Part shown: positions 8,737 to 17,366 of the stretch, in pieces
How the letters are laid out: every line of letters starts with the position of its first letter
Numbering within the stretch: the stretch's first letter is position 1
From: Bdellovibrio sp.
GTDB taxonomy: Bacteria; Bdellovibrionota; Bdellovibrionia; Bdellovibrionales; Bdellovibrionaceae
Reading direction: 5' to 3'
Assembly: GCA_014376435.1 (NCBI GenBank)
Contig: JACMRL010000041.1
Coordinates: 1 to 57,101, forward strand
DNA: 57,101 nt
Program-made: the position numbers and the translations under genes
Notes under the pieces: model-generated
Seen by the model: only the letters and a program-made list of their open reading frames with translations
The model's database searches: none
Told to the model about the DNA's origin: nothing

Positions 8737-8773
8737 ATTCAGTCAGTTAGTATAAAAACTGACTGAATTTTTT
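8737..8773 (+). terminator. intrinsic terminator of the small secreted-protein gene
   Basis: A perfect 12-base stem (ATTCAGTCAGTT at 8737-8748, AACTGACTGAAT at 8757-8768) with an 8-base loop is followed by a T-run. The right arm lies inside the 3' end of the convergent alpha/beta hydrolase gene, whose stop codon sits at 8747-8749, so one sequence serves both genes. Confidence 0.85.
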
Positions 8774-9547
8774 CACGAATAAGGCTGGGTTTTCTACGTT
8801 CGCGCAGTGACCACAGCCTTCAAGAGTTTCAAACTTTCCGTTTTTAAAAAGTTTCGCTAATTTTTCTGATTCGGTTTTAGATAAAAGTACATCGTGTTCA
8901 CCATGCATCACCATCACCGGGTGGTTAGAATTTTTCAAAGACTCGCGCACATCTAAACCATCTAAAGCTTTCAACACTAAATGACCTACGGCTTTAACGC
9001 CTTTGAATGCATCTTCCACGATAATGTCTTTAAAAAAAGATGAATTAGCATTGTTATTTAAAATCGTCGATCCAATTACGATCCCAGTTAAATTTTTATC
9101 AACCTTCATCGCTTCAAATGCTTGAATCATCGCGGTATCAAACTTAACGCCTTCAGCACCCACTGGATCAAGTAAGAATGCTTTATTAAATAATTCCGGA
9201 GCTTGCGCCAACATCATTGCGGCAATCAAACCACCCGTCGAGTGACCGACTAAATTAATCGGAGCTAATTTTAAAGAACGGATAAGTTGAACGAAATCAT
9301 CTGCGAAGTTTTTCATTGTCACTTCGTCTTCAGATTGAGGCACTGAGCTACCACCACAACCGCGAAACTCTCCGCAGATCATGTCGCCAGCTAATCCCTT
9401 GCCTTGTGATTTTAAAATCTCAACGGTCGGCATCCACCAGCAGTTCGAAGCTAAATTTCCGTGAATAAAAAAAGTGGTCGATGAAAGAAGGCCCGGAAAA
9501 ACATCGTAGTTTATATTTATTTCCTGTGCTGTTTTAAAAAGAGCCAT
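8747..9547 (-). CDS. alpha/beta hydrolase, cytoplasmic
   Basis: A 266-residue single-domain alpha/beta hydrolase without a signal peptide. Visible family features are the oxyanion motif FFIHGN, the nucleophile elbow VGHSTGG (Ser), the acid in HGEHDVLL, and the catalytic His in GCGHCANVENP near the C terminus. Esterase, lipase or thioesterase-like activity is possible; substrate cannot be read from sequence. The Ser nucleophile rules out the Asp-nucleophile haloalkane dehalogenase and OleB group. It lies downstream of a second hydrolase gene and a FabG-type reductase gene on the same strand (gaps of 24 and 41 bases), which suggests lipid or acyl-chain metabolism. An AGGAG sits about seven bases before the ATG. 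Confidence 0.85.
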   Translation of the reverse strand: MALFKTAQEININYDVFPGLLSSTTFFIHGNLASNCWWMPTVEILKSQGKGLAGDMICGEFRGCGGSSVPQSEDEVTMKNFADDFVQLIRSLKLAPINLVGHSTGGLIAAMMLAQAPELFNKAFLLDPVGAEGVKFDTAMIQAFEAMKVDKNLTGIVIGSTILNNNANSSFFKDIIVEDAFKGVKAVGHLVLKALDGLDVRESLKNSNHPVMVMHGEHDVLLSKTESEKLAKLFKNGKFETLEGCGHCANVENPALFVKKFSQFLY

Positions 9548-9571
9548 AACTTCTCCTGTTGCAAAGAATAA

Positions 9572-10471
9572 CTAGTTAGAAACAATGCGATCAACCACGT
9601 TTGCAGATTCTTGCGGTTGTGCTTCAGGCATTTTATGTTCAGAATTTTTAATAAGAATTTTTTCTACTTTAGCATAAGCCGGAATTGCCGTCCAAAAAGT
9701 TTCAAGTACTTCGCGAGGAATATACTGATCTTTTTCCGCAATCACTAAGTAAACTGATTTTTTTGGAAAACGATTTACTTCTTCTACCACGCGGAATTTA
9801 CGAATTCCTTGCGTCATGCGGAAAACCGCTTCTAACTTATAAGGGCTAGTTAACACACTCGGTTCAGCATTTGGATAAGTCGTGTAACAAATTTGTTTTA
9901 AGAAATAATCATATAACTGCTCATCAGAATATGGATTGTAGGGAAACTGTAAACGCGTTGACCAAATTTGGCTTTTAATCCATTGATCTTGCTGCTGTAA
10001 AGCTTCAGTGTAAGGAGCCATTAAAATTGCTTTACCCACAGTTTCAGGAAATTTAAAACTATAAGCCGCCGCGATTCCGCCACCGTAAGAAAGACCCACT
10101 AAATTATACGGAAGTGGAATGTTTAAAGTTTTTAATAAATGGTTGAGGTCAAGAACTTGGTCTGAGTAAGCATAAGGTTCCATTTTCACGCCGTACTTCG
10201 CAAGGGTTTTACCCATTCCATCCATATCGTAACGAACTACGCCTAAACCTTTTTTCTTCATGGCCGCGGTCATTTTATCCCAAGCCGTTGTTTCGTAAGT
10301 TAAACCGTTAAGTAAAACAACCGTTGGACGACCTGCCACAGGTGCTAAGTAATCCACGTAAAGTTCTTTTACTCCGATATTTACGAAACCTTTAAAATCT
10401 TTTGTCGTGTCGAATGCAAAAACATTTACTGCCACCAACAAAATAAAAACTTGGAAAAACTTGATCAACAT
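9572..10471 (-). CDS. exported alpha/beta hydrolase
   Basis: A 299-residue alpha/beta hydrolase with an N-terminal signal peptide (MLIKFFQVFILLVAVNVFA), so probably periplasmic or surface-located, unlike its downstream neighbour. It has VVLLNGLT at the oxyanion position, the nucleophile elbow VGLSYGGG (Ser), the acid in VIAEKDQYIP and a terminal catalytic His in NSEHKMPEAQP. Between strands six and seven lies a lid-like helical insertion rich in Tyr and Gln. An AGAGGGG precedes the ATG. It sits between the reductase gene and the second hydrolase gene. A lipid or peptidoglycan-derived ester is a reasonable guess, but no substrate can be named. Confidence 0.83.
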   Translation of the reverse strand: MLIKFFQVFILLVAVNVFAFDTTKDFKGFVNIGVKELYVDYLAPVAGRPTVVLLNGLTYETTAWDKMTAAMKKKGLGVVRYDMDGMGKTLAKYGVKMEPYAYSDQVLDLNHLLKTLNIPLPYNLVGLSYGGGIAAAYSFKFPETVGKAILMAPYTEALQQQDQWIKSQIWSTRLQFPYNPYSDEQLYDYFLKQICYTTYPNAEPSVLTSPYKLEAVFRMTQGIRKFRVVEEVNRFPKKSVYLVIAEKDQYIPREVLETFWTAIPAYAKVEKILIKNSEHKMPEAQPQESANVVDRIVSN

Positions 10472-10512
10472 AGAACCCCTCTTCTGTGTTATAACAGCAT
10501 TTACTAAAAAAA

Positions 10513-11262
10513 TTAGATTACTAATCCGCCATCGACACTTAGTACTGCACCGTTGATGTAAGAGGCTTGTTCAGAAGCTAAAAACATCACGGCATTCGCG
10601 ATATCTGAAGTTGAACCTAATCGCGCCACTGGCACTTTAGCTGCCATCGCATCTAAAGTTTCTTTTGGCATGGCTTGCGTCATCGCGGTCGCGATAAATC
10701 CCGGAGCAATCGCATTTACCGTGAAACCTTTGCGGCCTAATTCTTTACCTAAAGTTTTAGTCATACCGATTACGCCAGCTTTAGCGGCAGCGTAGTTCGT
10801 TTGACCAAAGTTACCGTAAAGGCCCACTACGCTAGAGATATTGATGATACGTTTGTGCGCTGAAGCCGTATTAAATTTTTCGCTTAAAGTTTTTGTTACG
10901 TTAAATAAACCAGTTAAGTTTGTATTAATAACGTCGTTCCAATCTTCAAAAGTCATTTTACCGAAAGATTTATCCCGAGTGATTCCCGCGTTGTTAACTA
11001 GAACGTCACATGGCCATGCTAAAGCTTGCACGGCTTTTTCGCATGAATCTTTTTGTGTTACATCAACTTGTGTAAATTGAACTTGGTCTTTAAATGAAGC
11101 CAATTCTTTTTTAGCGGATTCTAAAGCTGCTTCTGAATAATCCCAAACAGTAACATTTCCGCCCGCTTGTAAAAATGAAAGGGTAATTTGGAAGCCAATT
11201 CCTTGCGCTCCACCCGTGACAACCGCTGATTTGTTTTTAAATGAAAATTGTAGATTAGACAT
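10513..11262 (-). CDS. fabG: FabG-type 3-oxoacyl-ACP reductase (short-chain dehydrogenase)
   Basis: A classical short-chain dehydrogenase of 249 residues that reduces 3-ketoacyl-ACP or -CoA with NADPH. It shows the cofactor motif TGGAQGIG (16-23), NNAG, the catalytic Ser in INISSVVG, YxxxK as YAAAK, and PGFI. The closing DGGLVI is typical of FabG. The start at 11262 is chosen because AGAGGAG lies six bases upstream; the open frame runs about 60 codons further but into DNA without family similarity. It leads a minus-strand set with two hydrolase genes and is divergent from the KAS III-like gene. It may be a second FabG for a dedicated acyl pathway rather than the housekeeping copy, since no fabD or acpP lies nearby. 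Confidence 0.88.
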   Translation of the reverse strand: MSNLQFSFKNKSAVVTGGAQGIGFQITLSFLQAGGNVTVWDYSEAALESAKKELASFKDQVQFTQVDVTQKDSCEKAVQALAWPCDVLVNNAGITRDKSFGKMTFEDWNDVINTNLTGLFNVTKTLSEKFNTASAHKRIINISSVVGLYGNFGQTNYAAAKAGVIGMTKTLGKELGRKGFTVNAIAPGFIATAMTQAMPKETLDAMAAKVPVARLGSTSDIANAVMFLASEQASYINGAVLSVDGGLVI

Positions 11263-11413
11263 CGATTTCTCCTCTGAAAATGCTGACTGCTGCAAATGCT
11301 TCACTGTTCTGCTTGGAGGGCGTCGAAGGGTCAACAAAAATTCTGTCTTTCCCCTGGGAGCCGCGGTGGTAACGCAAAGTATTAATCTGTTTCCCATTCC
11401 GTGTAAAAAGTGT

Positions 11414-12448
11414 ATGAGTACGGCCATGATAAAAACTACCACCTATCCACGAAATGCAACAATCATTGGCACTGGCTTTTACGCTCCCGAGCGCGTCGTT
11501 ACGAATAAATACTTCGACGACTACTACAAAAAAGACATTGGTGTGTTTCTAGAATCTTCAAAAAATATTAAAGAGCGCAGATGGAAAGCTCCCGAACAAA
11601 AAACCAGTGACCTTATTTTACCAGCCGCAGAACAAGCAATGAAGAATGCAAAAATCACGGCGAAAGATCTAGATTTAATTATCGTTGCAACTGATACTCC
11701 TGATTATATTTCTCCGTCGACGGCTTCCGTGATTCAATTTAAATTAGGCGCAATGAAGGCTGGAACTTTCGATGTGAATGCCGCGTGCGCAGGTTTTGTA
11801 ACCGCGTGTGATATGGCCAGTAAATATATTAAAGCCGACGAGAAATATAATAATATTTTGGTCGTGGGCGCTTATGCAATGAGCCCTTTTTTAAATATGG
11901 ACGATTACAAAATCGCTTCATTATTTGCCGATGGCGCAGGAGCCGTGGTGATTCAATCAACGACTGATGCTGACGTAGGTTTTCTGTCAAGCACGATGTA
12001 TACCGACGGCCAGTATCACGACTATATGGGAATTTATGCAGGAGGATCTGCACAACCGATGACCGCAGAAGTCATTGCCAACAAACAGCATTTATTAGCT
12101 TTTCCAAAACGCATTCCGCCTGAGACAAACGGCATTCACTGGCCACGTCTGACCAAAAAAGTTTTAGAACCAATCCATGCTACACCTGCAGAAGTGAAAC
12201 ATTTTTTCATCACGCAATTTAACGTGCAAAGTATTTACGAAACCTTAGACCGCTTAGAAGTTCCCCGTGAACGCGCGCATTACATCATGGACCGCTTTGG
12301 TTATACCGGCAGTGCATCGATCGGAATGGCCGTAGCCGATGCAGCTTCCCAGCATAAAATAAAAAAAGGTGATTTAGTTGTGATGTTAGGCTCGGGCGGC
12401 GGGATGAGCATGGTTGCTACCGCACTTCGCTGGAGTTATGACACGTAA
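11414..12448 (+). CDS. KAS III (FabH-like) condensing enzyme with altered catalytic residues
   Basis: A thiolase-fold protein of the 3-oxoacyl-ACP synthase III group, 344 residues, covering both halves of the fold. The nucleophile region DVNAACAGFV retains Cys125. At the canonical HQAN position it has ITQFN (Thr267 in place of His), and at the G-N-T position RFGYTGS (Tyr297 in place of Asn). The C-terminal GSGGGMS loop is conserved. The family His and Asn normally bind the malonyl carbonyl and drive decarboxylation, so this enzyme may instead do acyl transfer or condense an unusual donor. ATG at 11414 is used; ATG at 11426 is equally good, and neither has a strong ribosome site. Its stop overlaps the ligase start by one base, so the two products probably work together. 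Confidence 0.82.
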   Translation: MSTAMIKTTTYPRNATIIGTGFYAPERVVTNKYFDDYYKKDIGVFLESSKNIKERRWKAPEQKTSDLILPAAEQAMKNAKITAKDLDLIIVATDTPDYISPSTASVIQFKLGAMKAGTFDVNAACAGFVTACDMASKYIKADEKYNNILVVGAYAMSPFLNMDDYKIASLFADGAGAVVIQSTTDADVGFLSSTMYTDGQYHDYMGIYAGGSAQPMTAEVIANKQHLLAFPKRIPPETNGIHWPRLTKKVLEPIHATPAEVKHFFITQFNVQSIYETLDRLEVPRERAHYIMDRFGYTGSASIGMAVADAASQHKIKKGDLVVMLGSGGGMSMVATALRWSYDT

Positions 12449-13971
12449 TGGATGCACATACATCGAGTGATTACGAACTTGATTGGCTGAAGCGCTGGAA
12501 CCAGTACGCTCCGCGAAGCTTAGCAATAACCGATGGTGATACCGCGCTTAATTTGACTTACGCACAACTTTATCAACAGTCGTGCGCTGGTGCCACTTAC
12601 CTAAAAGAAAATTTTGGTATAAAGGCTGGCGACCGCATTTTACATTTTTCGACGAATGAAATGAGCAGCTTTGTTTTATTTTTTGCGCTGGCCAGATTAG
12701 GTGCCACACTTGTGCCTATCAATTACCGCCTTACCGGGCGCGAAGTTAGTTACATCATTACCAATGCTGAACCGACCCTACTTGTTTATGAAGAAAGCTT
12801 TTTAGGTTTGCTAAAAGAAATTGAAAATGAAATTCCGATTAAATCTAAAGACTGGTTAGCTTTAGTTGGTAAAAATAGTTTTCAATCAGCAACAATCCAG
12901 ACAAAAAAATTATTTACAGAGTTTCATTCGTCTTCACAAAGTACGGCTTTAATAATTTACACTTCCGGTACGACGGGTTTTCCTAAAGGCGCGATGATTT
13001 CCCATCAAATGCTTTTTTGGAACTCAATTAATACGACTTTACGTTTAAATATCGCCGAATCTGACTCTGCGGTTATCTTTTTGCCCTTATTCCACACGGG
13101 CGGCTGGAATGTACTATCGACGCCGTTCCTACACCGCGGGGCCCATATTATCTTAACAAAAAAGTTTGAAGCTGAACAAATTTTAACTTTGTCAGAGCAA
13201 CATTCGGCTACTTTATTATTTGGCGTTCCGACGACCATGGCCATGATGTCACGAACGGAAAAATTTAAGACAGTTGACCTATCTTCGCTTCGCTATGCCA
13301 TCTGCGGTGGCGAACCGATGCCGCTTGAACAAATTGATATTTGGCAGAAAAAAAATGTTCCGATTCGCCAAGGCTACGGCCTAACCGAGTTTGGTCCAAA
13401 TGTATTTTCACTCAATGAAGAAGATTCGATTCGTAAAATGGGATCGATTGGTTTTCCAAATTTTTATGTTGATGTTTGCGTGGTAGATGAAAATAAAAAA
13501 TATCTAGGTGCAAATGAAATTGGTGAACTTTGGCTTAAAGGCCCAATGAGCATGACCGGCTATTGGAAAAACCCTAAAGCCACCGAAGAAACTTTTTTTG
13601 AAGGTTGGCTACAAACGGGTGATTTAGTTTACTTCGATGATGAAAATTATTTTTATGTCGTAGGTCGCAAAAAAGATATGTACAAATCAGGCGGCGAAAA
13701 TGTTTACCCCGCTGAAATTGAACAAGTGATCCAGCAATTACCTTGGATTCTAGAGGTGGCCGTGATCGGTATTAAAGACGAACAATGGGGTGAAGTCGGA
13801 CACGCATACATCGTCGCTAAGAATGACTTATTCAATGAGGTCGAACTACGCGCCCACTGCTCGCAAAATTTAGCTAAATTTAAAAACCCTAAGTTTTTTA
13901 CGGCTATGAAAGAGCTACCGAAGGGCGATTCCGGAAAAATCTTAAAACGTAAGCTTACTGAGCAAGCCTAG
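12448..13971 (+). CDS. acyl-CoA synthetase (AMP-forming adenylate ligase)
   Basis: An ANL-superfamily ligase of 507 residues that activates a carboxylic acid as acyl-AMP and transfers it to CoA or a carrier protein. Motifs in order: P-loop IIYTSGTTGFPKGAM, the aromatic/acid block GYGLTEFGPN, the hinge TGDLVYFD, KKDMYKSGGENVYPAEIE, and the catalytic lysine in PKGDSGKILKRKL. This set is standard for medium- to long-chain acyl-CoA synthetases; chain length is not readable. No signal peptide is visible. The ATG overlaps the KAS III stop (TAATG), indicating translational coupling. With the divergent reductase and hydrolases it could form a small acyl modification pathway; fatty-acid salvage is the simpler alternative. 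Confidence 0.88.
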   Translation: MDAHTSSDYELDWLKRWNQYAPRSLAITDGDTALNLTYAQLYQQSCAGATYLKENFGIKAGDRILHFSTNEMSSFVLFFALARLGATLVPINYRLTGREVSYIITNAEPTLLVYEESFLGLLKEIENEIPIKSKDWLALVGKNSFQSATIQTKKLFTEFHSSSQSTALIIYTSGTTGFPKGAMISHQMLFWNSINTTLRLNIAESDSAVIFLPLFHTGGWNVLSTPFLHRGAHIILTKKFEAEQILTLSEQHSATLLFGVPTTMAMMSRTEKFKTVDLSSLRYAICGGEPMPLEQIDIWQKKNVPIRQGYGLTEFGPNVFSLNEEDSIRKMGSIGFPNFYVDVCVVDENKKYLGANEIGELWLKGPMSMTGYWKNPKATEETFFEGWLQTGDLVYFDDENYFYVVGRKKDMYKSGGENVYPAEIEQVIQQLPWILEVAVIGIKDEQWGEVGHAYIVAKNDLFNEVELRAHCSQNLAKFKNPKFFTAMKELPKGDSGKILKRKLTEQA

Positions 13972-14009
13972 GCCATTGCCCCGACCCGATAATTTTGCTA
14001 ATATAGGTC

Positions 14010-15782
14010 ATGCGTTGGTTAAAACTATCTTTTGTGCTTATTTCGTTTTTTTCATGCGTAAGTAGTTTTGCGCAAACCTCTGCTTCCAACAAATTTTTGG
14101 CCGAAGTTCAATCCGTTAGCGCCCTGTCACGTTGGGAATCGCACAAAATCCAAGAAGTGCATATTCAGTTATTATTGCCATTGAAATTTCATGCCTACAC
14201 GGATCAATTCAAAGTGATCGATGTCGAACCCGTCGGTTTTAAAGTTAGCCAAATTCAAGTAAAGCCGGAAATTGAATTTTTTGATAAGTTTTCTAAAAAA
14301 AACCGCAAAGTTTTCGAAAATATCGGAACGATCACTGTCGTGATCGAAGCTCCCGAAAATGTAATCGATGAATTTCAAACCGTACGTTTTAATTTGCGCC
14401 ACCAGATTTGTAGTGAAGCGGTCTGCTATTTACCAAAAAATATTTTAATCGTAGCTTCAACCGTTAAAAATATTCCGACGGCGGAAGCCAAAGTTAACGA
14501 ATCTCAAAAATCATTTTTTGATTTTTCATTCTTTGATAATCTTAAAAACTCGATCGAGACAAATCTGCTGCTGACTTTTTTATTCGTTTTTCTAGCGGGC
14601 GTATTGACCAGTTTTACGCCGTGTATTTTCCCTATGTTACCGATCACTATTTCAATTTTAGGTTACCACGCGAATAAGGGTAATCGTTTTCATAACTTCT
14701 CACGCGCGGTTGCGTATGTGCTAGGAATTGCAATTACTTACGCACTGCTGGGCGTAGCCGCAGCTTTAACGGGTAGTTTATTCGGTTCGGCTCTGAGTAA
14801 TAAATTTGTTTTAATGGCTTTGTGTTTGCTATTTATTACGATGGCCTTCAGCATGTGGGGCGCCTTTGAATTACAAGTTCCTGCTTTTATCCGTAACCGT
14901 TTTGGTTCAGGTAAAAGTCATGGTTTAGGTGGCGCATTTGTGATGGGGCTTGTCGCCGGCATCGTGGCCAGCCCTTGCGTGGGACCCGTTTTAGTTTCGA
15001 TACTTACTTTTGTTTCTACAACCCGAGATGTGGTTTTAGGTTTTGGCTTATTATTTACGTTTGCGTTAGGCTTAGGGATGATTTTTCTAGTGATTGGGCT
15101 ATTCAGCCACGCTTTGCATTTACTTCCTAAATCAGGTGCGTGGATGAATTTAATAAAATTTGTACTTGGTGCGGGTATGTGGATTGCGGCCCTGTACTAT
15201 AGCCAATTTTTTATTCCGCACCGCTGGTGGATCGCTATCGTCGCCGCAAGTTTTATTGGTTTAGCCGCTTGGAAAGGTGCGTTCAGCTTTGGGAGTAAAA
15301 AATATTTTCGGCAAAGTTTATTACTAAGCATTTTTATTTTTTCAACGACGGTTTTATTATTAAGTTTTGTACGCCCACAATATTTATCTCCGGCGTTTCA
15401 ATCGGCTGATTCACCGGTTCAAGTAGAAAATAAAATTCAATGGATTCCCTACGCAGAGGAAGAAATTCAAAAAGCAATCGATGAAGGTAAACCAGTTTAT
15501 TTAGACTTTTTTGCTGAATGGTGCGCGGCTTGCCACGAGTTAGAAGAAAAAACTTACACAGATCCAGGTTTCACCGAGCTAGCTAAACAGTTTAAACTTA
15601 TTAAGCTCGATGCTACGGAAGATAGCGTGACTAACCAGAAGATTCTCAAGAAATACGGGGTCCAAGGCTTGCCAACGGTGGTCTTTATCAATAAAAAGGG
15701 TATCCCGATGACTGATCTGACTTTCACCCAATTTCTTGAGTGGAAAGATTTAAAGCCGAAAATGCAGGAGGCTCTAAAATGA
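14010..15782 (+). CDS. dsbD: thiol:disulfide interchange protein DsbD
   Basis: A 590-residue transmembrane electron carrier that moves reducing power from cytoplasmic thioredoxin to the periplasm for cytochrome c maturation and disulfide isomerisation. A signal peptide (about 1-22) is followed by the periplasmic alpha domain with the cysteine pair of RHQICSEAVC. The central part has about eight membrane helices, with redox cysteines in SFTPCIFPMLP and VASPCVGPVL. The C-terminal thioredoxin-like domain has FFAEWCAACHELEEKTY. All three cysteine pairs are present, so the protein should be complete and active. Its TGA overlaps the ATG of the downstream pseudouridine synthase gene (ATGA), making it the first gene of a long plus-strand run. 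Confidence 0.95.
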   Translation: MRWLKLSFVLISFFSCVSSFAQTSASNKFLAEVQSVSALSRWESHKIQEVHIQLLLPLKFHAYTDQFKVIDVEPVGFKVSQIQVKPEIEFFDKFSKKNRKVFENIGTITVVIEAPENVIDEFQTVRFNLRHQICSEAVCYLPKNILIVASTVKNIPTAEAKVNESQKSFFDFSFFDNLKNSIETNLLLTFLFVFLAGVLTSFTPCIFPMLPITISILGYHANKGNRFHNFSRAVAYVLGIAITYALLGVAAALTGSLFGSALSNKFVLMALCLLFITMAFSMWGAFELQVPAFIRNRFGSGKSHGLGGAFVMGLVAGIVASPCVGPVLVSILTFVSTTRDVVLGFGLLFTFALGLGMIFLVIGLFSHALHLLPKSGAWMNLIKFVLGAGMWIAALYYSQFFIPHRWWIAIVAASFIGLAAWKGAFSFGSKKYFRQSLLLSIFIFSTTVLLLSFVRPQYLSPAFQSADSPVQVENKIQWIPYAEEEIQKAIDEGKPVYLDFFAEWCAACHELEEKTYTDPGFTELAKQFKLIKLDATEDSVTNQKILKKYGVQGLPTVVFINKKGIPMTDLTFTQFLEWKDLKPKMQEALK

Positions 15783-16642
15783 CAACTACTTCTTCGCCTA
15801 AACTTGTGCGCCTAAATAAGTTATTAGCTGAACGTGGCGTGGCTTCACGTCGTGGCGCCGACAAGATGATCGAAGAGGGCATGGTTGTTGTGAACGGTAA
15901 AAAAGTTTACGAGCTTGGTATTAAAGTAAATCCAAACATCGATAAAATTACCGTTGATGGAAAAACTCTTAAAGGAATTTCTGAGCACATTTATATCATG
16001 TTCAATAAACCTAAAAATGTAATCACTTCAATGAACGATCCATTGGGTCGCACAACGGTTGCTGATTTCATGGGAGAAATTCCCGCGCGGGTATTTCCAA
16101 TCGGACGTCTGGATTGGGATAGTGAAGGTTTAATTATTTTAACCAATGATGGTGATTACGCACAAAAAGTAATGCATCCAAAAAAAGAAGTTACCAAAAC
16201 TTACCACGTAAAACTAGAAGGCCAACCTCAGCTTTACCAAATTAAAAAACTTCTTTCGGGCGTAGCTATTCCGGGCGGACGCGTAAAAGCTAAACATGTT
16301 GAAAAATTAAAATTAGCTAAAAAAGATGGTCAAAAAACTTCTGAAAATAATGACTGGTATAAAATTATTATCACCGAAGGTAAAAATCATCAGGTTCGCG
16401 AAATGTTTAAAAAAATTGGTTTCGATGTTATGAAACTTCACCGCGTAGCCATTGGTAAATTACGCATTGGCACCTTAGCGCGTGGCCAAATGGTATTTAT
16501 GAATGAGGCTGCGGCCGCACGTGTTTTCATTCCGGATATCCCCGCGGATGCGATTGGTAAACGTGATGTTAGACCTAAGTCGATTAAAAAAACGGCCGAC
16601 GTCGGTACTCGTAAGCATTTTAACAAAAAACTAAATACATAG
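15779..16642 (+). CDS. rluB: rRNA pseudouridine synthase, RluB/RsuA family
   Basis: A 287-residue enzyme that isomerises a uridine of ribosomal RNA. An N-terminal S4 RNA-binding domain (RLNKLLAERGVASRRGADKM) is followed by the catalytic domain, with GRLDWDSEGLIILTNDG carrying the catalytic Asp, and GKNHQVREMF, the usual RsuA-family box. A lysine-rich tail (about 260-287) follows. RluB (23S U2605) is the likeliest member, although RsuA, RluE and RluF share these motifs. The start at 15779 is set by the AGGAGG about nine bases upstream and by the ATGA overlap with the dsbD stop; 13 further upstream codons are open but have no such signal. Confidence 0.88.
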   Translation: MTTTSSPKLVRLNKLLAERGVASRRGADKMIEEGMVVVNGKKVYELGIKVNPNIDKITVDGKTLKGISEHIYIMFNKPKNVITSMNDPLGRTTVADFMGEIPARVFPIGRLDWDSEGLIILTNDGDYAQKVMHPKKEVTKTYHVKLEGQPQLYQIKKLLSGVAIPGGRVKAKHVEKLKLAKKDGQKTSENNDWYKIIITEGKNHQVREMFKKIGFDVMKLHRVAIGKLRIGTLARGQMVFMNEAAAARVFIPDIPADAIGKRDVRPKSIKKTADVGTRKHFNKKLNT

Positions 16643-16650
16643 TCTAGACC

Positions 16651-16677
16651 GAGGTCTTCATTTTAAGCGAAGACCTC
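16651..16677. repeat. inverted repeat, 9-base arms, downstream of rluB
   Basis: GAGGTCTTC at 16651-16659 and GAAGACCTC at 16669-16677 can form a stem with a 9-base loop. No T-run follows on either strand, so it is not a standard intrinsic terminator. A CTAGACC heptamer lies just before it (16644-16650) and offers an alternative pairing with GGTCT. It could be a processing or regulatory hairpin between rluB and the next gene. Confidence 0.5.
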
Positions 16678-16710
16678 AACGTATTCTCAAAATAATCCGA
16701 TCCGTACAGT

Positions 16711-17331
16711 ATGAAAACGAAAAATGCTGTCATCATCTTTTTTATTCTTTTAATGGCCCAAATCTATGCCTGTGCCGACGAGATTTTAATCGTTGATGTC
16801 AGACGTAATATCACTTTGTCGGATGATGAAATCGCTTACAAAGATTTCTATCTGAATGCCGGCGAAGGATCAGGTTTAAAAAAGAATTTAGTCATCAACG
16901 TTAAACGTAGACTTTCAATTAAAGATCAAGCGGCTAAATCTGTGGGTAACTTTGAAACCGTAGTTGGCCAAATGCGTATCATCCTTGTTGATGGCAAAGT
17001 GGCCGTCGGACGCGAATATAAGTTACAACCTCGTGATGAAGAACCAATGCTTGAACAACTCGGTATGATGACTGGTGACCGTTTAGATTTAGCCGGTTCA
17101 TTTATTGATAATTCAAAGCCCAAACGCAAAATTGCAGAAGTTAATTTGCCTTTTACCGCGCCAGCAACCTTACCGGTGGAACCCGCTTTAGAAGAAACTA
17201 AGACGGCTTCCTTGCGGCCCGAAGTTACCGAAAGTGTAAAAAATCCATCCGTACCTGAAACCTTTCTAGAAACTCCTCGAGAGCCTGCAACTCAAAAAAC
17301 TCCTTCTCTACAAGCTGTACCAGAAATTTAA
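16711..17331 (+). CDS. exported protein of unknown function
   Basis: A 206-residue protein with a signal peptide (IIFFILLMAQIYACA, cut near CADE). Residues 20-130 look folded and beta-rich, with RNITLSDDEIAYKDFYLNAG and GQMRIILVDGKVAVGR resembling small periplasmic domains that bind or assemble OM components such as FlgT C-terminal-like folds, but the match is too loose to name. The remaining 70 residues are a low-complexity Pro/Glu/Thr tail (VPEAL, TESVKNPSVP and similar) that is probably disordered. It lies between rluB and prmA and could be co-transcribed with them. No clear ribosome binding site precedes the ATG. Confidence 0.6.
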   Translation: MKTKNAVIIFFILLMAQIYACADEILIVDVRRNITLSDDEIAYKDFYLNAGEGSGLKKNLVINVKRRLSIKDQAAKSVGNFETVVGQMRIILVDGKVAVGREYKLQPRDEEPMLEQLGMMTGDRLDLAGSFIDNSKPKRKIAEVNLPFTAPATLPVEPALEETKTASLRPEVTESVKNPSVPETFLETPREPATQKTPSLQAVPEI

Positions 17332-17366
17332 TGCAAGCCTGATTCATTTCTGGCATATCTTTGGGA

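Noticed and set aside
10513..11442. Longer FabG with about 60 extra N-terminal residues
   Set aside because: The extra residues do not fit the family, and AGAGGAG precedes the internal start at 11262.
11216..12448. KAS III frame extended upstream to 11216
   Set aside because: The extension overlaps the divergent fabG start and has no family similarity; the family begins near 11426.
8747..13971. True OleABCD olefin cluster
   Set aside because: The hydrolases have a Ser nucleophile rather than Asp, the SDR is short FabG-type rather than OleD-like, and the KAS III lacks the expected His and Asn.
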